Below are positions 5,973 through 5,993 of a stretch of DNA of 5,993 nucleotides, one piece after another. The notes under the pieces were generated by a model. That model was not told the origin of the DNA. It ran no database searches and saw nothing but the letters and a program-made list of their open reading frames with translations. Source of the stretch: Armatimonadota bacterium (lineage in GTDB: Bacteria; Armatimonadota; Zipacnadia; Zipacnadales; VGFC01); assembly GCA_016869015.1 (NCBI GenBank), contig VGFB01000266.1, positions 1 to 5,993 on the forward strand, read 5' to 3'. Positions within the stretch are counted from its first letter, which is position 1, and each line of letters begins with the position of its first letter. The translations under genes were made by a program, and so were the position numbers.

Positions 5973-5993
5973 TGAGCGCCCCCCGACGGTGAA

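Noticed and set aside
4110..5975. Plus-strand open frame of 621 codons opposite the GH127-like gene
   Set aside because: The minus-strand reading carries the E-x-C and Cys-Cys zinc motifs and domain order of a known enzyme clan, while the plus-strand reading is low in complexity and has no motif.

Overview
This is a GC-rich bacterial stretch carrying one complete plus-strand gene and a run of minus-strand genes. The cues are secreted glycosidase-type proteins with sequence signatures common in environmental Planctomycetota/Armatimonadota-type genomes, a lipoprotein, good Shine-Dalgarno sites and one near-consensus sigma-70-type promoter. The sequence does not fix the phylum; the lineage is an inference from protein style only. 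I see no tRNA, rRNA, CRISPR array or insertion sequence.

Layout. 1-192 (minus): the first 64 codons of a lipoprotein that runs off the left edge. 193-367: a divergent intergenic region with a GC-rich inverted repeat (252-296) directly abutting a strong promoter (-35 at 298-303, -10 at 322-327). 368-1732 (plus): an exported Ntn-hydrolase of the C45 / acyl-CoA:6-APA acyltransferase family. It converges, with a 15-bp gap, on the minus-strand block. Read in its transcription direction, that block is: a GH127-type beta-L-arabinofuranosidase-like protein (5972-4146, reading frame open to the right edge), a 28-bp gap, a secreted TIM-barrel glycosidase-like protein with a C-terminal carbohydrate-binding-like module (4117-2423), a 62-codon remnant of an SGNH/GDSL esterase (2422-2234), and a small GAF protein of the free methionine-R-sulfoxide reductase type (2212-1748).

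How it may work together (inference): the two glycosidase-like genes, and formerly perhaps an SGNH esterase, look like a small glycan-degradation operon. The GAF reductase is a housekeeping repair enzyme that probably rides at its 3' end. The C45 protein has its own promoter and is exported, so it would act on an amide or ester substrate outside the cytoplasm.

The most unusual point is the junction at 2234-2425. The esterase remnant starts at the codon right after the TGA stop of the TIM-barrel gene, in the same frame, and lacks both its catalytic Ser block and its Asp-His block. Its own TAG stop is followed, still in the same frame, by the GAF gene. No clearly new defence or mobile system is visible.
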